From positions 12,665,902 through 12,729,901 of the forward strand of contig CM044959.1 of assembly GCA_024516035.1 (NCBI GenBank): 64,000 nucleotides of DNA. The letters run 5' to 3'. Within the stretch, counting starts at the first letter, position 1. Every line of letters starts with the position of its first letter. The stretch comes from Bactericera cockerelli (lineage: Eukaryota; Arthropoda; Insecta; Hemiptera; Triozidae). Below the pieces are notes generated by a model. That model saw only the letters and a program-made list of their open reading frames with translations. It did no database searches and was not told the origin of the DNA. The position numbers and the translations under genes are program-made. Below are positions 43,301 through 52,639 of the stretch, one piece after another.

Positions 43301-43430
43301 TCGGGAGAATCAGGAGCATCTAAAGTCAGATCGGTTCCATTAGTCTGTACAGAATTTTCCTCCCGTGAATTACCATTTATTATATCATTCGCACGCAAAG
43401 GAGTCGTACTCGTCAGTGATCTAGAAAAAA
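40345..43430 (-). CDS. ORF2: endonuclease-reverse transcriptase
   Basis: 1017 residues from a TTG at 43398. No ATG occurs before residue 43, and the frame is open only to about 43430. Residues 80-295 are an apurinic-type endonuclease: HFNAQSV (N88), ISESWL (E114), MGDFNVN (D220, N222), TQIDLTL and ISRHD (H290, D291). Residues 560-800 are the reverse transcriptase: PLNKVKNPSSCSDYRPVAIL, LLDMSKAFDCLDFDVLL, GIPQGSVAGPLLFAIYI and TYADDIQVYIH (D736, D737). The tail ends ALVAENYQQFL. It would nick the target and reverse-transcribe the element RNA in place. It has no RNase H domain, as expected for the CR1/Daphne group. Clade placement is by motif only. Confidence 0.93.
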
Positions 43431-45418
43431 CTTACTTTCTCGTGTGGCTTACTTTTACGGTGGTTTCTAGCTACAGAGTTCGTATTAGAATTCGGTTTCC
43501 TAGACAGAACATTTTTACCGTACCTATATGGAGTATTAACATAAGGTTGGTTGCAATAATCAGATACATAATCAAAGTAATAATTGTTATCATACTGCGG
43601 ATAAAAAGTATTATTATACCCATGTTCGAGTGGGTGATAATTATTATAATTATAAAAATTATCATAAGAACCGTCCAGGTAAAAATTGGAACCATATCCT
43701 CCTCTTCCTACCGTCTGATATTTTGAAGTAAAGTCAGACCTGCGTGGATATTTAGAATTGTAAAAAGTTTTCCCCAAATCTTTTTTTCTATTATTTCTAT
43801 CTATTTTAACTTTAGGTTTATTATTTGCTGCTGATTTTCGACCATGGATGTACTTCTTCGGTTCTCCAGGATTGCAGGATTCAAGGCCATCTGTCTTTGA
43901 ATCAAGTAAAGTTTGCTTAAGGAGTTCGCAAATCTTGTCTTTCCCAGGTTTGGTCAGGTGAGTACCATCAATTGAATAGTCTTCTTGACTCAGAACTGGT
44001 TCTGGATCTATGATTTTGACATCTTTTGAAACAAAGTAGCTCACAATTTTTTGATTTAAGTGTGAAATGTGAGAGTTGAGACGGTGAGAACCACGTCTCA
44101 GCGGGATTAGAACAACACCAATCCTGCAAGTGTTGTACTTTGTCAAGATTTTCTCAAAAGTACTTTTAAGTTCATTCCAAGAAGTCTTGCAGACATCATT
44201 GGCCCCAGCGAAAATAGTTAAAATATCACCTGGAGACGCGGTGAATTTTCTTTCTGCCAGGAGGTCCGGAACCTCTCCAAGTGTAGAACCTCCTCTGAAC
44301 ACGCATTGAATGTTACATGTTGGAGAGACCTTGGAAATGAGGAGTTTCTGGAGTAGACGAACGTGACTATCTCCTACAATAGTGATCTTGGTCTGCGAAC
44401 TACTGTTGCTGATATCTGTCTTGGTAGGATTAGCTTTCGCAATTGCGCGTCTATCGAGTGGGACGGTTTTGGATTTAGAAGGCTCTTTTTTACTTTCCTT
44501 GACACTCAATGCTGCTTCTAAAGTTTTGACAGTAGTGAGTAAACTGGAAACAAGTCTCTTATGTTCCTCCAGTTCATCTTGCAGATCATGCTTCTTTTCA
44601 TTAACAAGTCCCGTGTTTTCAGAAGCGCTCATCTCATCAATCTTAGTTTTCATGTAATCAAGAGATTTCTCCTGCTCCCATATTTTCTTTTCCTTTTCCA
44701 CTATTTTATCGATGAGCGAGTTTTTCAGCCCATACAATTCCTCATACCTTATTTTATAAGTACATGTACAAGGGGAGTGAAGAGGAGCCAGAGTACTTGA
44801 ACTTGATTCATCAATATTTATGTGTGATGACTGTTTACTATCTGTACTCGTAGATTTGGATGTAGGTAATGTAGAGATATTTTCATGATTGCTCCTTAAT
44901 GAGCTATGGGAGGCGTCTTGTGGAGAGGTGTGCTCTTCCAGATTTGTTTCGTTTAGTGCTGGACAACTACTACCACGGGAGTATCCGGATGTTTTGACCT
45001 GTTTTTCATTTTTATTCAAATTTGACTGGGTCGAATTCTCAGGCGTGGAGAGTGTTTTTCTGAGCATCATGTGATCTGAAATGTTAGCAGTAACCGATTT
45101 TGAATCAGCTTTGTCATAGGTTAGAGAAGAAGTATTTGCGGTAGAAGAAGGAGTAGCTTTCTTTACCTTGTCATTAGCTTTGACCCGTGGAGATCTATGT
45201 CCTGAGTGTTTAGAGAGTTCACTTAGTATTGATAGAGACTCTTTGTCAACTCTTACTCTAGCTAAACAGCTTTTCTCGGTACATTTGTAAAGTATGCTCC
45301 CATCTTTTAGAGAGTAACAACAAACATACTGATTACCATTATAGAGTAGAGGTTCATATTTGTCTTTAGATTTAGCAGTTCTAGATTTAGGTGTTTCCTC
45401 TTCATTATTTTGAGACAT
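43421..45418 (-). CDS. ORF1: FLYWCH-like finger, coiled coil, SGNH esterase, Tyr/Asn-rich tail
   Basis: 665 residues from ATG. Residues 21-74 resemble a FLYWCH zinc finger (YKCTEKSCLARVRV, then HSGH; C46, C51, H71, H74). Residues 85-215 are Ser/Thr-rich and disordered. Residues 222-310 are a likely coiled coil (EKEKKIWEQEKSLDYMKTKI ...). Residues 345-508 are an SGNH hydrolase with all blocks: GDSHVR (S351), FRGGSTL, FAGANDV (N407) and DGTHLTKPG (D484, H487). Residues 565-640 are rich in Tyr, Asn and Gly (GGYGSNFYLDGSYDNFYNYN). CR1-group ORF1 proteins often carry an esterase, and ORF1 normally binds the element RNA. ORF1 ends AGT TTT TTC TAG, next to the start of the ORF2 frame. Confidence 0.9.
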   Translation of the reverse strand: MSQNNEEETPKSRTAKSKDKYEPLLYNGNQYVCCYSLKDGSILYKCTEKSCLARVRVDKESLSILSELSKHSGHRSPRVKANDKVKKATPSSTANTSSLTYDKADSKSVTANISDHMMLRKTLSTPENSTQSNLNKNEKQVKTSGYSRGSSCPALNETNLEEHTSPQDASHSSLRSNHENISTLPTSKSTSTDSKQSSHINIDESSSSTLAPLHSPCTCTYKIRYEELYGLKNSLIDKIVEKEKKIWEQEKSLDYMKTKIDEMSASENTGLVNEKKHDLQDELEEHKRLVSSLLTTVKTLEAALSVKESKKEPSKSKTVPLDRRAIAKANPTKTDISNSSSQTKITIVGDSHVRLLQKLLISKVSPTCNIQCVFRGGSTLGEVPDLLAERKFTASPGDILTIFAGANDVCKTSWNELKSTFEKILTKYNTCRIGVVLIPLRRGSHRLNSHISHLNQKIVSYFVSKDVKIIDPEPVLSQEDYSIDGTHLTKPGKDKICELLKQTLLDSKTDGLESCNPGEPKKYIHGRKSAANNKPKVKIDRNNRKKDLGKTFYNSKYPRRSDFTSKYQTVGRGGYGSNFYLDGSYDNFYNYNNYHPLEHGYNNTFYPQYDNNYYFDYVSDYCNQPYVNTPYRYGKNVLSRKPNSNTNSVARNHRKSKPHEKVSFF

Positions 45419-45785
45419 ATCTGCGATGTTTCTTTAGATAATCTGACTTGTTAAGAGCCACCTTGTTTCCAAACTCAAGACATGTGATTGAAATGAGGTT
45501 ATAAAATAACGCAATGAATTCGTTATGGGAACAGCTGTTTGGGTCATTCAAAATTTGAGAGATTCAGTAATTGGCTGTAGATAGCGCCACAAAATGGAAT
45601 AAATAATGTAAACAGAAAGTTCACTCCACACTTACGCACAGCAGGAAAAGTGATCAGAGATGTTGATTGATGGAATCTAACCTTAAAAATTCCTCGTTGC
45701 TGACGTTCATCCCGTAGAGTTGCACGCACTATTTCCACTTATTTAAGCACAAATTCAGTATAAGAAACACTGCTCGTCACGAATT
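45419..45785 (-). promoter_or_regulatory. 5' leader of the CR1-group element (probable internal promoter)
   Basis: About 370 bases between the presumed 5' end and the ORF1 ATG. It contains no TATA box and no long ORF. Internal promoters are normal for such elements, but no specific motif can be assigned here. Confidence 0.35.
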
Positions 45786-46004
45786 TACATAAAGGAACAG
45801 CCAAATAGTATCTATACAAAAGTTGACAACTGTATAACAAATTATATATTATTCTAGCACGAAAAAAATTGAAGAGCAAAATTATTGCGTCTACTATTTA
45901 AGACCTGGTCACACACTTCTTTAAGACCTGGTCACACTTCAAGTCTATCTACCCAGATAGCGGAAGTGCTATTTTATCGTTTTTTATAATATAATAATAA
46001 TGAA

Positions 46005-46405
46005 AATTCAACTGATCAATATAATGACATCAAAGACAAATTCCGGAAAATCCAGAACCAATATGAACACGCATCTCCTGGTCAAAGACCAATGATACCC
46101 AAAGTTCCATACAACCACAGAACTTACCAAGCAATGCGTCATGTAGATGAAGCCTTGAATAATGAATTTTTAGAAAGTAAAAATATTGAGCAAACACATG
46201 GTTTTGTATATTTTGCTGCGCTCACTGTCTGTTTACTCTTGAAAAAAAATTGGCACATTTTTTTTGTTTTTTGGCTTGGTTTGATTCTGGTTCTGGGGGC
46301 CCTTGTCAATTATTAGCCTCCTTGTAAAGACAGTGGTAGAAGTGCTGAGTAATTCCTCCATTGTCTGTCTATCATCGTTCACGATGACGCCACCCTATGA
46401 TGATG
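46005..46405 (+). pseudogene. internally deleted LINE copy (pre-RT segment joined to 3' end)
   Basis: The frame reads NDIKDKFRKIQNQYEHASPG, then PKVPYNHRTYQAMRHVDEAL and HGFVYFAALTVCLLLKK, similar in character to the segment that precedes RT in some insect non-LTR ORF2 proteins. At about 46295 it passes straight into GGGGGCCCTTGTCAATTATT ... GACGCCACCCTATGATGATG, the 3' end also seen at 24620. The polymerase is missing. Confidence 0.5.
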
Positions 46406-46475
46406 ATTTAGTTTTTATTTAATTATTAAATTTAGTTAATTGTCTTCCACGTCTTCCTCTCTGCTCGCTCCTCAG

Positions 46476-46698
46476 CTGGCCGCAATGCAGCACATGGCCG
46501 CAATTCAGGCGACCGCCACCGCCACCTCCGTGCTGAGTACCAAGCGCAACGTCACCTACCACGTGTCCCCGCCCCGGAGTCCCGAGGGGGGCGGGGCCAG
46601 GAAGAACTCCGCGCCCCGCAAGCATGTCCAGTTCATCTCCGCCCATCCCAAGTCAGGGAAGGACGAGGAGAGACTGCACGCCCATTGGTCGGTGGCGG
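46476..46698 (+). CDS. exon of the long-intron membrane protein gene (cytoplasmic tail)
   Basis: 223 bases between a C/T-rich acceptor (TGCTCGCTCCTCAG) and GCGG|GTGAGT. It enters in phase 0 and leaves in phase 1. It reads LAAMQHMAAIQATATATSVL, STKRNVTYHVSPPRSPEGGG, ARKNSAPRKHVQFISAHPKS, GKDEERLHAHWSVA. The tail is basic with Ser-Pro sites (SPPRSPE, NSAPRK), typical of a regulated cytoplasmic domain. G+C is far above its surroundings, which sets it apart as host coding sequence. No known domain is recognised. Confidence 0.8.
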
Positions 46699-46714
46699 GT
46701 GAGTTGTTTTTTTT

Positions 46715-46800
46715 TTTTTTTTTTTTTTTTTTGGTTAAGTTCACGGAGAGATTACTCCATTTTTATAATGTAATTAAAAAAAAAAAAAAGTTGTGAGGTG
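46715..46800 (+). repeat. T run and A run just inside the intron
   Basis: A 25-base T run follows the donor site within about 12 bases. A 13-base A run lies at 46778. Confidence 0.8.
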
Positions 46801-46821
46801 GAAGAGATTTTTTTTTTTTTT

Positions 46822-46980
46822 AATGAGTGTTTCACAGCCGTTTTTATTTCGTAGCCATGAAACAGGAGCCACTGTAGACACTTGTGGTCTGTGTTGTAGC
46901 CTACCCATTCCGCAGTGTGACTCCCCTCTGATGGGCGAGAAGTGACACAATACTTCCCAATTAGGTGCTGGGTCAAACCA
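46822..46980 (-). mobile_element. SINE S8, headless copy
   Basis: CGTAGCCATGAAACAGGAGC through AGAAGTGACACAATACTTCC and GTGCTGGGTCAA. The tRNA-like head is absent. Confidence 0.75.
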
Positions 46981-47057
46981 AATTAACCCATTCACCTCGG
47001 AGTCCCGACCGCCCGCTCGACGTTTTGCGGAAAAACGCAGGGTTCGCGGTGAAAGGG

Positions 47058-47178
47058 TTAAAGGAAGAGAATGCCGTTGGCATTAGCACCGCCCTCGATC
47101 AAGTTTTGTTCTATTCTCATTTTCTATGTATTGTATATATTCTATGTAAATAAAACTTGATCCGATATGTTTAATAAA
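47058..47178 (+). mobile_element. family B LINE 3' end, full copy
   Basis: GGAAGAG, hairpin ATGCCGTTGGCAT, AGCACCGCCCTCGATCAAGT, then TAAATAAAACTTGATCCG. GATCAAGTTTT and AAAACTTGATC form a second, longer-range stem. Confidence 0.8.
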
Positions 47179-47182
47179 GTTG

Positions 47183-47396
47183 CTTTCAACTGGATGGTCA
47201 TATCACGACGGGGGTGTTACCCTCCATTCGCAGGAAACTCACAAACCTGCTACCCACATTAACTTCACCAAGCCTGAGTTGGGCCTGGATGCCAGAATCA
47301 CGAAGTCTTCACTTCGCTGGACGTTACTTAATTTCGGTAATCATACGAGAGCTGGTGCATCCAACGCGCCATCGACGCAAGCATACCGTCCTTTAG
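47183..47396 (-). mobile_element. SINE S5, near-full copy
   Basis: GCTTTCAACTGGATGGTCAT (tail side) through GGACGTTACTTAATTTCGGT and GCGCCATCGACGCAAGC (5S head). Confidence 0.85.
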
Positions 47397-47541
47397 TTAG
47401 GTCTTAACTAATATGTATAATACAAGGTGATTTAAAGAGTATGTAAAAACGTTATAACTACATGTTTTATGAACCATTTCAAGGAGAGTAAACTCCACTA
47501 GTGTCAGTAAGGGGGGGATTAGGGGGTTCAAACCTTAAACC

Positions 47542-47589
47542 CATTTTTTGTAGATTAGGGGGTTCAAACCCCCTAATCTACAAAAAATG
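47542..47589 (+). repeat. perfect 23-bp inverted repeat with 2-base loop
   Basis: The left arm 47542-47564 (CATTTTTTGTAGATTAGGGG plus GTT) is exactly complementary to 47567-47589. The only unpaired bases are CA. Confidence 0.9.
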
Positions 47590-47678
47590 AGTTTGTAGAT
47601 GGGGGAGAGAGGGTGGCGTATGACTGTATACCTTTTTATCCGATTTATTGATCCTGAACCTAAATGGTTAACATACTA

Positions 47679-47856
47679 CATAAGCCGACCTCCGTGGCTC
47701 AGTGGTAAAGAGCATTGGTTACTGAGCCGGAGGTTGCGGGTTCGAATTCCGGCAGGAGCGTAAATTTCTGACCGAAATTTTCCGTTTCCGGAATGGCATG
47801 GATGTAAAGGTAAAGTGCCTTGAAGTATTGCGAAAGCGGTTCCGGGGCACAACTAA

Positions 47857-47903
<47 letters not shown>
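47679..47903 (+). mobile_element. SINE S7 with 8-bp TSD
   Basis: The head CCTCCGTGGCTCAGTGGTAA and B box GCGGGTTCGAATTCCGGC resemble a tRNA. The A tail is about 45 bases. ACATACTA is duplicated at 47671-47678 and 47904-47911. The very long A tail suggests a young insertion. Confidence 0.85.
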
Positions 47904-47905
<2 letters not shown>

Positions 47906-48785
47906 ATACTATTTTATATACGTACTATTTTAATTCACCCTGTATAGGTACGTACACTTACATTTATCTCTATAAAAATAAAATAAAAAAATCGCATATG
48001 CTAGTCATAATAATTAGTTACAAACAGAAGAGCCCAGCCTGAGGTTCTTGTTTCTATTGTTTGTTTGAGAATGTTTCTTGTATCTCTTTCCGAGAGAAGA
48101 TTTTTTTTCCTTCAAATATTGTCCGGAATATGTTTGTTATTTTTGTAAATGTACATAGGTACAATCAGGCGCGGCCGGTAGGAAAATGTTTTGGGGGTGC
48201 TGCCACATAAACCGGACTAAATATGGATTTTGAAAGTCGCTCTTTCAGTACCTAACTTATATATTAATTATTCTAGAAATGTGTGATCATATTCATTGTG
48301 TACGAGCTAGGCTTTGAAAAAATCCTCTCTTTTTCGTCTTGGGGTACTGCAGTTCCACAGCTCTTTAGCACCGGCCGCGCCTGGGTACAATGTAAGTTGA
48401 TATTCTCGAAATTTGGGATAAAAATCCTGATGCCAGGGAATATTGTTCAATTTTACATTTTGTACATAGGACATCATGAGATGCGAGTCTATTTGAACCT
48501 TGAGGGCAAAAAGGTGAAAAAATGTTCTATAAACAGAATTCTTGAAAAATTAAATAGGTACCTACCTACATATATTTTTTATTTATTTTCAATTCAATTC
48601 AAAAATGTATTGTGATATTCATACATAATATACATATTATTATTTTTACTAAATTTAAACGACATTTAAAAAATGATATACGTTTTATTTTTGTTGTGAA
48701 TATGCGAGTCAAAATGGTAAGATTTTTTTAACATTTTACTCATTCTGGTTTTTCTTTGACGTCTATTTATCATCAAGGTCAATCG

Positions 48786-48892
48786 AGACGGGGGATTTAC
48801 ACTCCATTTCCTTGATTTGAGAAAACTTAAGGGCTTACTACAGTTCCTCACCACATTTACCCAGCCTGGTTCGGGACGGGAGCTTCTTAAGG
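48786..48892 (-). mobile_element. possible decayed SINE S5
   Basis: GACGGGGGATTTACACTCCA and CACATTTACCCAGCCTGG match the S5 tail side loosely. Confidence 0.4.
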
Positions 48893-48894
48893 GT

Positions 48895-49345
48895 TTGTTG
48901 CTCTATTTTTTCTCGCTCTCTTACTTTCGTTCTCTCTCTCTCTCATTCTTACATTGTCTCTTTATTTCTCTTAGTTTCAATCTTTCTTATTTCTCTTACT
49001 TTCTCTAATTCTCTTAATTTTTCTCTTAATTTCATTATTTCTCTTTATTTTTATCTCTTTCTTTTTCTCTGTCTCTCTCTCTTTCTTTCTCATTTTCTTT
49101 TTCTCTCTCTCTCTCTTTCTCTCTTTCTCTTTTTCTCTCTCTCTCTCTTTCTATTTCTCACTCTCTTTTTCTCTCTCTCTCAATCTCTCATTCTCTCTTG
49201 TCATTTCTCTTAGTTTCTTCCTTATCTCTATTTTTAATTCCTCTTTCTTTTTAATCTCTCTTACTTTCTCTAATTCTATTACTTTCTTTATTTCTCTTTA
49301 TTTATTCTCTCTTTTTCTCTCTCTCTCTTTCTCTCTCACGCACAA
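48895..49345 (+). repeat. CT-rich tract with TTTCTCTTA sub-repeats
   Basis: Polypyrimidine with repeated TTTCTCTTA(G/C/A)TTTC phrases. Confidence 0.9.
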
Positions 49346-49909
49346 ACATAGTCAAATTCAGATAAGCAAGCGCGGGAACAAAAAGGTAAAAACCTCAAGG
49401 AAAAGCATTACTTCTATGCTCGAAATGTTGTCTCATAACATTTTTGGGTCAGTATGTCGCCTGATAAGAAACGACAATACATCAATGTCACATTATCGCA
49501 GCTCAATATCTATTCCAGAGCAGTACAATACATATCATGTCGTGTCATATTTGGGAAGCTTTCCAACCATTACCTTCATATTTCTTAGAGGTCACAGACG
49601 AAAGGTTTCGATGGAAAATTTGAATTTTTCATCAATTTGGAAAAGAGTACGATGAATTTTAAAATTTCTATCAAAATTTAAGAAATATTTTTAAAATTGT
49701 CAGTAGTAAGTGCATAATTTCAACAAACTACATATACACCATACACTACACACTGGACACGGAAGGAGCCCAGAACAATTGGTTCTGGGCGTCCAAAAGG
49801 TTCACCCATATCAATCCTTCCACCACCAACACATCACACATGGACTCGGAAAGTAAAGTAAGATGGAAAATGAATATTATACATTATTGATGTAGGTATT
49901 AAGAACTCT

Positions 49910-50097
49910 GATTAACCGAAGTCAAGCAACGTCCGGCGGGTTGAAGACTTCGTGATGTTGGCATTCCGACCAAACCCAGGCTGGGTGAGGTTAATGTGGG
50001 TAGCAGATTTGTGAGTTTCCTGCGAATGGAGGGTAACAATTCGGTCGTGATATGACCATACAGTTGAAAGCGACGCGACGTATAAACCCCAATTAAA
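49910..50097 (+). mobile_element. SINE S5, 5'-truncated
   Basis: Begins inside the 5S head (ACCGAAGTCAAGCAACGTCC), then AGGCTGGGTGAGGTTAATGT and GCGACGCGACGTATAAACCC. Confidence 0.85.
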
Positions 50098-50438
50098 ATT
50101 CGTTGGTTTGAATTCCACCCAGTGGATGAATTTTTCCTCACTAATTTGAGCTTAGGACCACATAATAACAATACTCAAAGGGTTAGGTGGTAGAAAATGG
50201 GTTAAGTGGAAGAGATTGCCATAGGCAATAGCTCCGCCCTTTAGTTAGGACATATGTATACAATATATATATTTTTTTTCCTGTTTATATTAATATTGTC
50301 AATTTTAATTTTTACCATTATTTGTTTGTATATATGTTCTTCTAATAAAGCGTTTCATAATAATAACAATAAAATGCTTTGAGCATTAACTTCGCCGGGT
50401 GTTTGACTTCCACTAAAGAGTGTTACAATTATTAACGT
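50098..50438 (+). mobile_element. SINE S2 interrupted by a family A 3' end
   Basis: The left part is TTCGTTGGTTTGAATTCCAC to GGTTAGGTGGTAGAAAATG. The right part resumes at AAAATGCTTTGAGCATTAAC and ends CTAAAGAGTGTTACAATTAT. Confidence 0.8.
50200..50370 (+). mobile_element. family A LINE 3' end with 6-bp TSD, nested in SINE S2
   Basis: AAAATG is duplicated at 50194-50199 and 50371-50376. GGTTAAGTGGAAGAG, hairpin TTGCCATAGGCAA, CTCCGCCCTTTAGTTAGGAC, AATAAAGCGTTTCAT and a TAA tail. Only about 170 bases were inserted, consistent with extreme 5' truncation. Confidence 0.85.
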
Positions 50439-50639
50439 ACGAGAAATTGGCCTGACCGAGAGCTAAGCAGAGTGTTAACGCGGCACAATCTGCAATACTA
50501 CAGAGGCTGTTAGCTGCTTCCATTATGCTAATTCTATCGGAAAATTACCCCCGAAGCAATGAGGGTCTTATCTCCTGTTTGTATTTTATTGTGCAGCGAG
50601 CAGAAATGCTATACCAGGTAGCGCGGATAGCTTCACAGG

Positions 50640-50790
50640 AGCCGTATTTTTCTTTCTAACCAAAGTGGTTGCTACTGGAATAATATGAACAAACTGGAAG
50701 GAAGTCATTTTTCTTTTGGAAGAGGAAAAATCTTCTTCCAGTTTGGTTAACCAAACCGGAAGAAGAAAATTCTTGCTTCCAGTTCTTTTA
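50640..50790 (+). repeat. short inverted/direct repeat cluster
   Basis: GGAAGAGGAAAAATCTTCTTCC and nearby AACTGGAAG / CTTCCAGTT phrases (50693, 50733, 50776) can fold on each other. Confidence 0.5.
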
Positions 50791-50974
50791 TAGGTTAAGT
50801 CCATTGTTTATCTTTAAAAGTATCGGAACGCATTTTTCTTTCACAAATAGTGGGGAAGCGAAACTGGATATATTTGGAATCAAATGGAAATATTTGGAAA
50901 TATAGAACCTGGAAAAAAAAAAAAATATCCAAAAGAAAAATACTCCTATTGTAATCTTGTTCCTTCATTTGTTT

Positions 50975-51135
50975 TTCAACTTCAGTAGCTTGATCGATAA
51001 GGCGGCGGACTTGTAACCTGGAGGTCGGTGGTTCAAGTCCCGGTTTCAGCGTAGATTTAGCAAAGCGAGTTTCAGTAGTTGTGATAATTGTAATATCATC
51101 ACACAAGTGACTGACACATATATGATAACTTTAAC
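50975..51135 (+). mobile_element. SINE S6, full copy
   Basis: CAGTAGCTTGATCGATAAGG, GGTCGGTGGTTCAAGTCCCG, AAAGCGAGTTTCAGTAGTTG, ending ACACATATATGATA. Confidence 0.8.
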
Positions 51136-51205
51136 TTTTTTTTTGTTTTTCGTCATAATCATTTGACATAGGATGGCAGAGAAAGCTGTAAGCTTTTTTT
51201 TTAAT

Positions 51206-51408
51206 TTGGGTTTAACGTCGTTTTCAACTGCATGGTCATATCACGGCGGGCGTATTACCCTTCATTCGCAGGAAACTCTGCTACCCACATTAAACTCACC
51301 CAGCCTGGGTTAGGCCGCAATACCAGCATCACGAAATCTTTACCTGGCTGGCCTAACTTCCGTGATCCTACGAGAACCGGTGCATTCAACGCGCCATCGA
51401 CGCTGGCA
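51206..51408 (-). mobile_element. SINE S5, full copy
   Basis: GGGTTTAACGTCGTTTTCAA to GCGCCATCGACGCTGGC, with a small deletion in the 5S head (GGCTGGCCTAACTTCCG). Confidence 0.85.
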
Positions 51409-51559
51409 AGTTTAAAAGGTCGAATTACAAAATGGGATTACTACAGTAAAAATTTGCCCGTTTGGTTTATTTTTTTGGAGTCCCTCAAGATGGAGTTTCA
51501 ACCAGTAATAACTATATCAAATCCGACTTAAGGGACAGTTTAATGTAAAATGTGCATAC

Positions 51560-51722
51560 ATAACTGAAGTTAAGCAACGTTCAGCGAGGTGAGGACAGGG
51601 ATGGATAACCATTTAAATCCGACCTCGCTGTTCCCGGTCCGACTCAGGCTGAGTGAGATTATTGTTATTGATAGCTGGTTTGTGAGCTTATTTGGGAGGG
51701 TGAAACCCCCGTCTCAAAGGAC
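51560..51722 (+). mobile_element. SINE S5, 5'-truncated, diverged
   Basis: AACTGAAGTTAAGCAACGTT, AGGGATGGATAACCATTT, CTCAGGCTGAGTGAGATTAT and GGTGAAACCCCCGTCTCAAA. Confidence 0.75.
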
Positions 51723-52142
51723 CTAGATATTGAAGACAAAAAATATATATTTTTTATGTAAAATTAAGTCCAGTGTTTTTCATTTTGTAAAACCCTGTAA
51801 GGAATTTTTTGCTCGGAAAGATTGCAAATTGTTACATTTAGTATCTTCTCGTGCAGATAACACGGAGGAGGGAGGGGGGAAAGGTGGAGGGGTCGTTCTA
51901 TTTTATTACCAGGTATCTACAGAATAAAGTCTGCAATTGTAATATTTGCAACATCTAGACTCTAGCTAGACTATTCTAGACGCGTCCAATCCCCCCTATC
52001 TGTGAAGATTTTATGTAGGGTAATGTTGGGAAAGATTGCGCGCTTCGTGATATTTTTCTTCGTATTATACTTTAAACGTCTCTTTAACAACCGACCTCAG
52101 TAGCTTTTAATAATAATAATAATACTCTTTAGGTAACCTGCC

Positions 52143-52212
52143 AGCCTCCGTGACGTAACGGTTGTGACTACTGCCCGTAGTCCAGAGATTCCGAGTTCGA
52201 TCCCCGGTTACC
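52143..52212 (+). mobile_element. SINE S4 head only
   Basis: CCTCCGTGACGTAACGGTTG and GAGTTCGATCCCCGGTTACC. The body is absent. Confidence 0.7.
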
Positions 52213-52639
52213 TATTATAATTATTTAAATATTATTTATAATAAATTATATTGAAAATATATTCCTTGATTTTTCGCACGCATCTAAAAATCTAAATACC
52301 ACAAAGAGGTGCCAAATAAATTAATGTTAATGGATTTCATATTTAAGATTAATTCTTCCATTGTCTGATTTTAAGAATCCTGTGTGAAAACAGAACAATT
52401 CTGAATTCTGATATTCCCCATAAACGAATCTGAAAAAAGTAACTGAGGCAGTATTGCCCCAACTTGCCCTATGCACACATATTGTAATCGTATTACCTAT
52501 ATCGTTATCGTATCGTACAAAATTAAATGCATTTTACAAAAGCAGACCAATAAATAACATAATTTTCAGCCTAGCTGGGATTTCTAATGATTACTAGTTG
52601 TTCTCCCGTACTTCGCCAGAGGATTTTAAATTTCTAAAA

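Larger units (their letters stand above)
40152..45785 (-). mobile_element. near-complete CR1-group non-LTR retrotransposon
   Basis: Minus orientation, about 5.6 kb. It has a 5' leader of about 370 bases (start estimated near 45785; GACGAGCAGTGTTTCTTATA lies there), ORF1, a 22-base gap, then ORF2. The 3' region has a T-rich stretch, GGTTGGGTGGAAGAG, hairpin CTCACTTCAGTGAG, GCCATAAAAAAAGAAAGCC and an A tail of about 30 bases. Both ORFs are uninterrupted and all catalytic motifs remain, so it may be recently or currently active. No clear target duplication was found, so the outer limits are approximate. Confidence 0.85.
47423..47947 (+). mobile_element. MITE J with nested SINE S7
   Basis: ACAAGGTGATTTAAAGAGTA at the left and the complement of AATTCACCCTGTATAGG at the right form inverted ends. 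It contains a perfect hairpin (47542-47589) and SINE S7. Confidence 0.6.

Noticed and set aside
43238..43726. Plus-strand open frames opposite ORF1/ORF2 (also 41846, 44382 and 44561)
   Set aside because: Shadows of the CR1-group ORFs on the minus strand.
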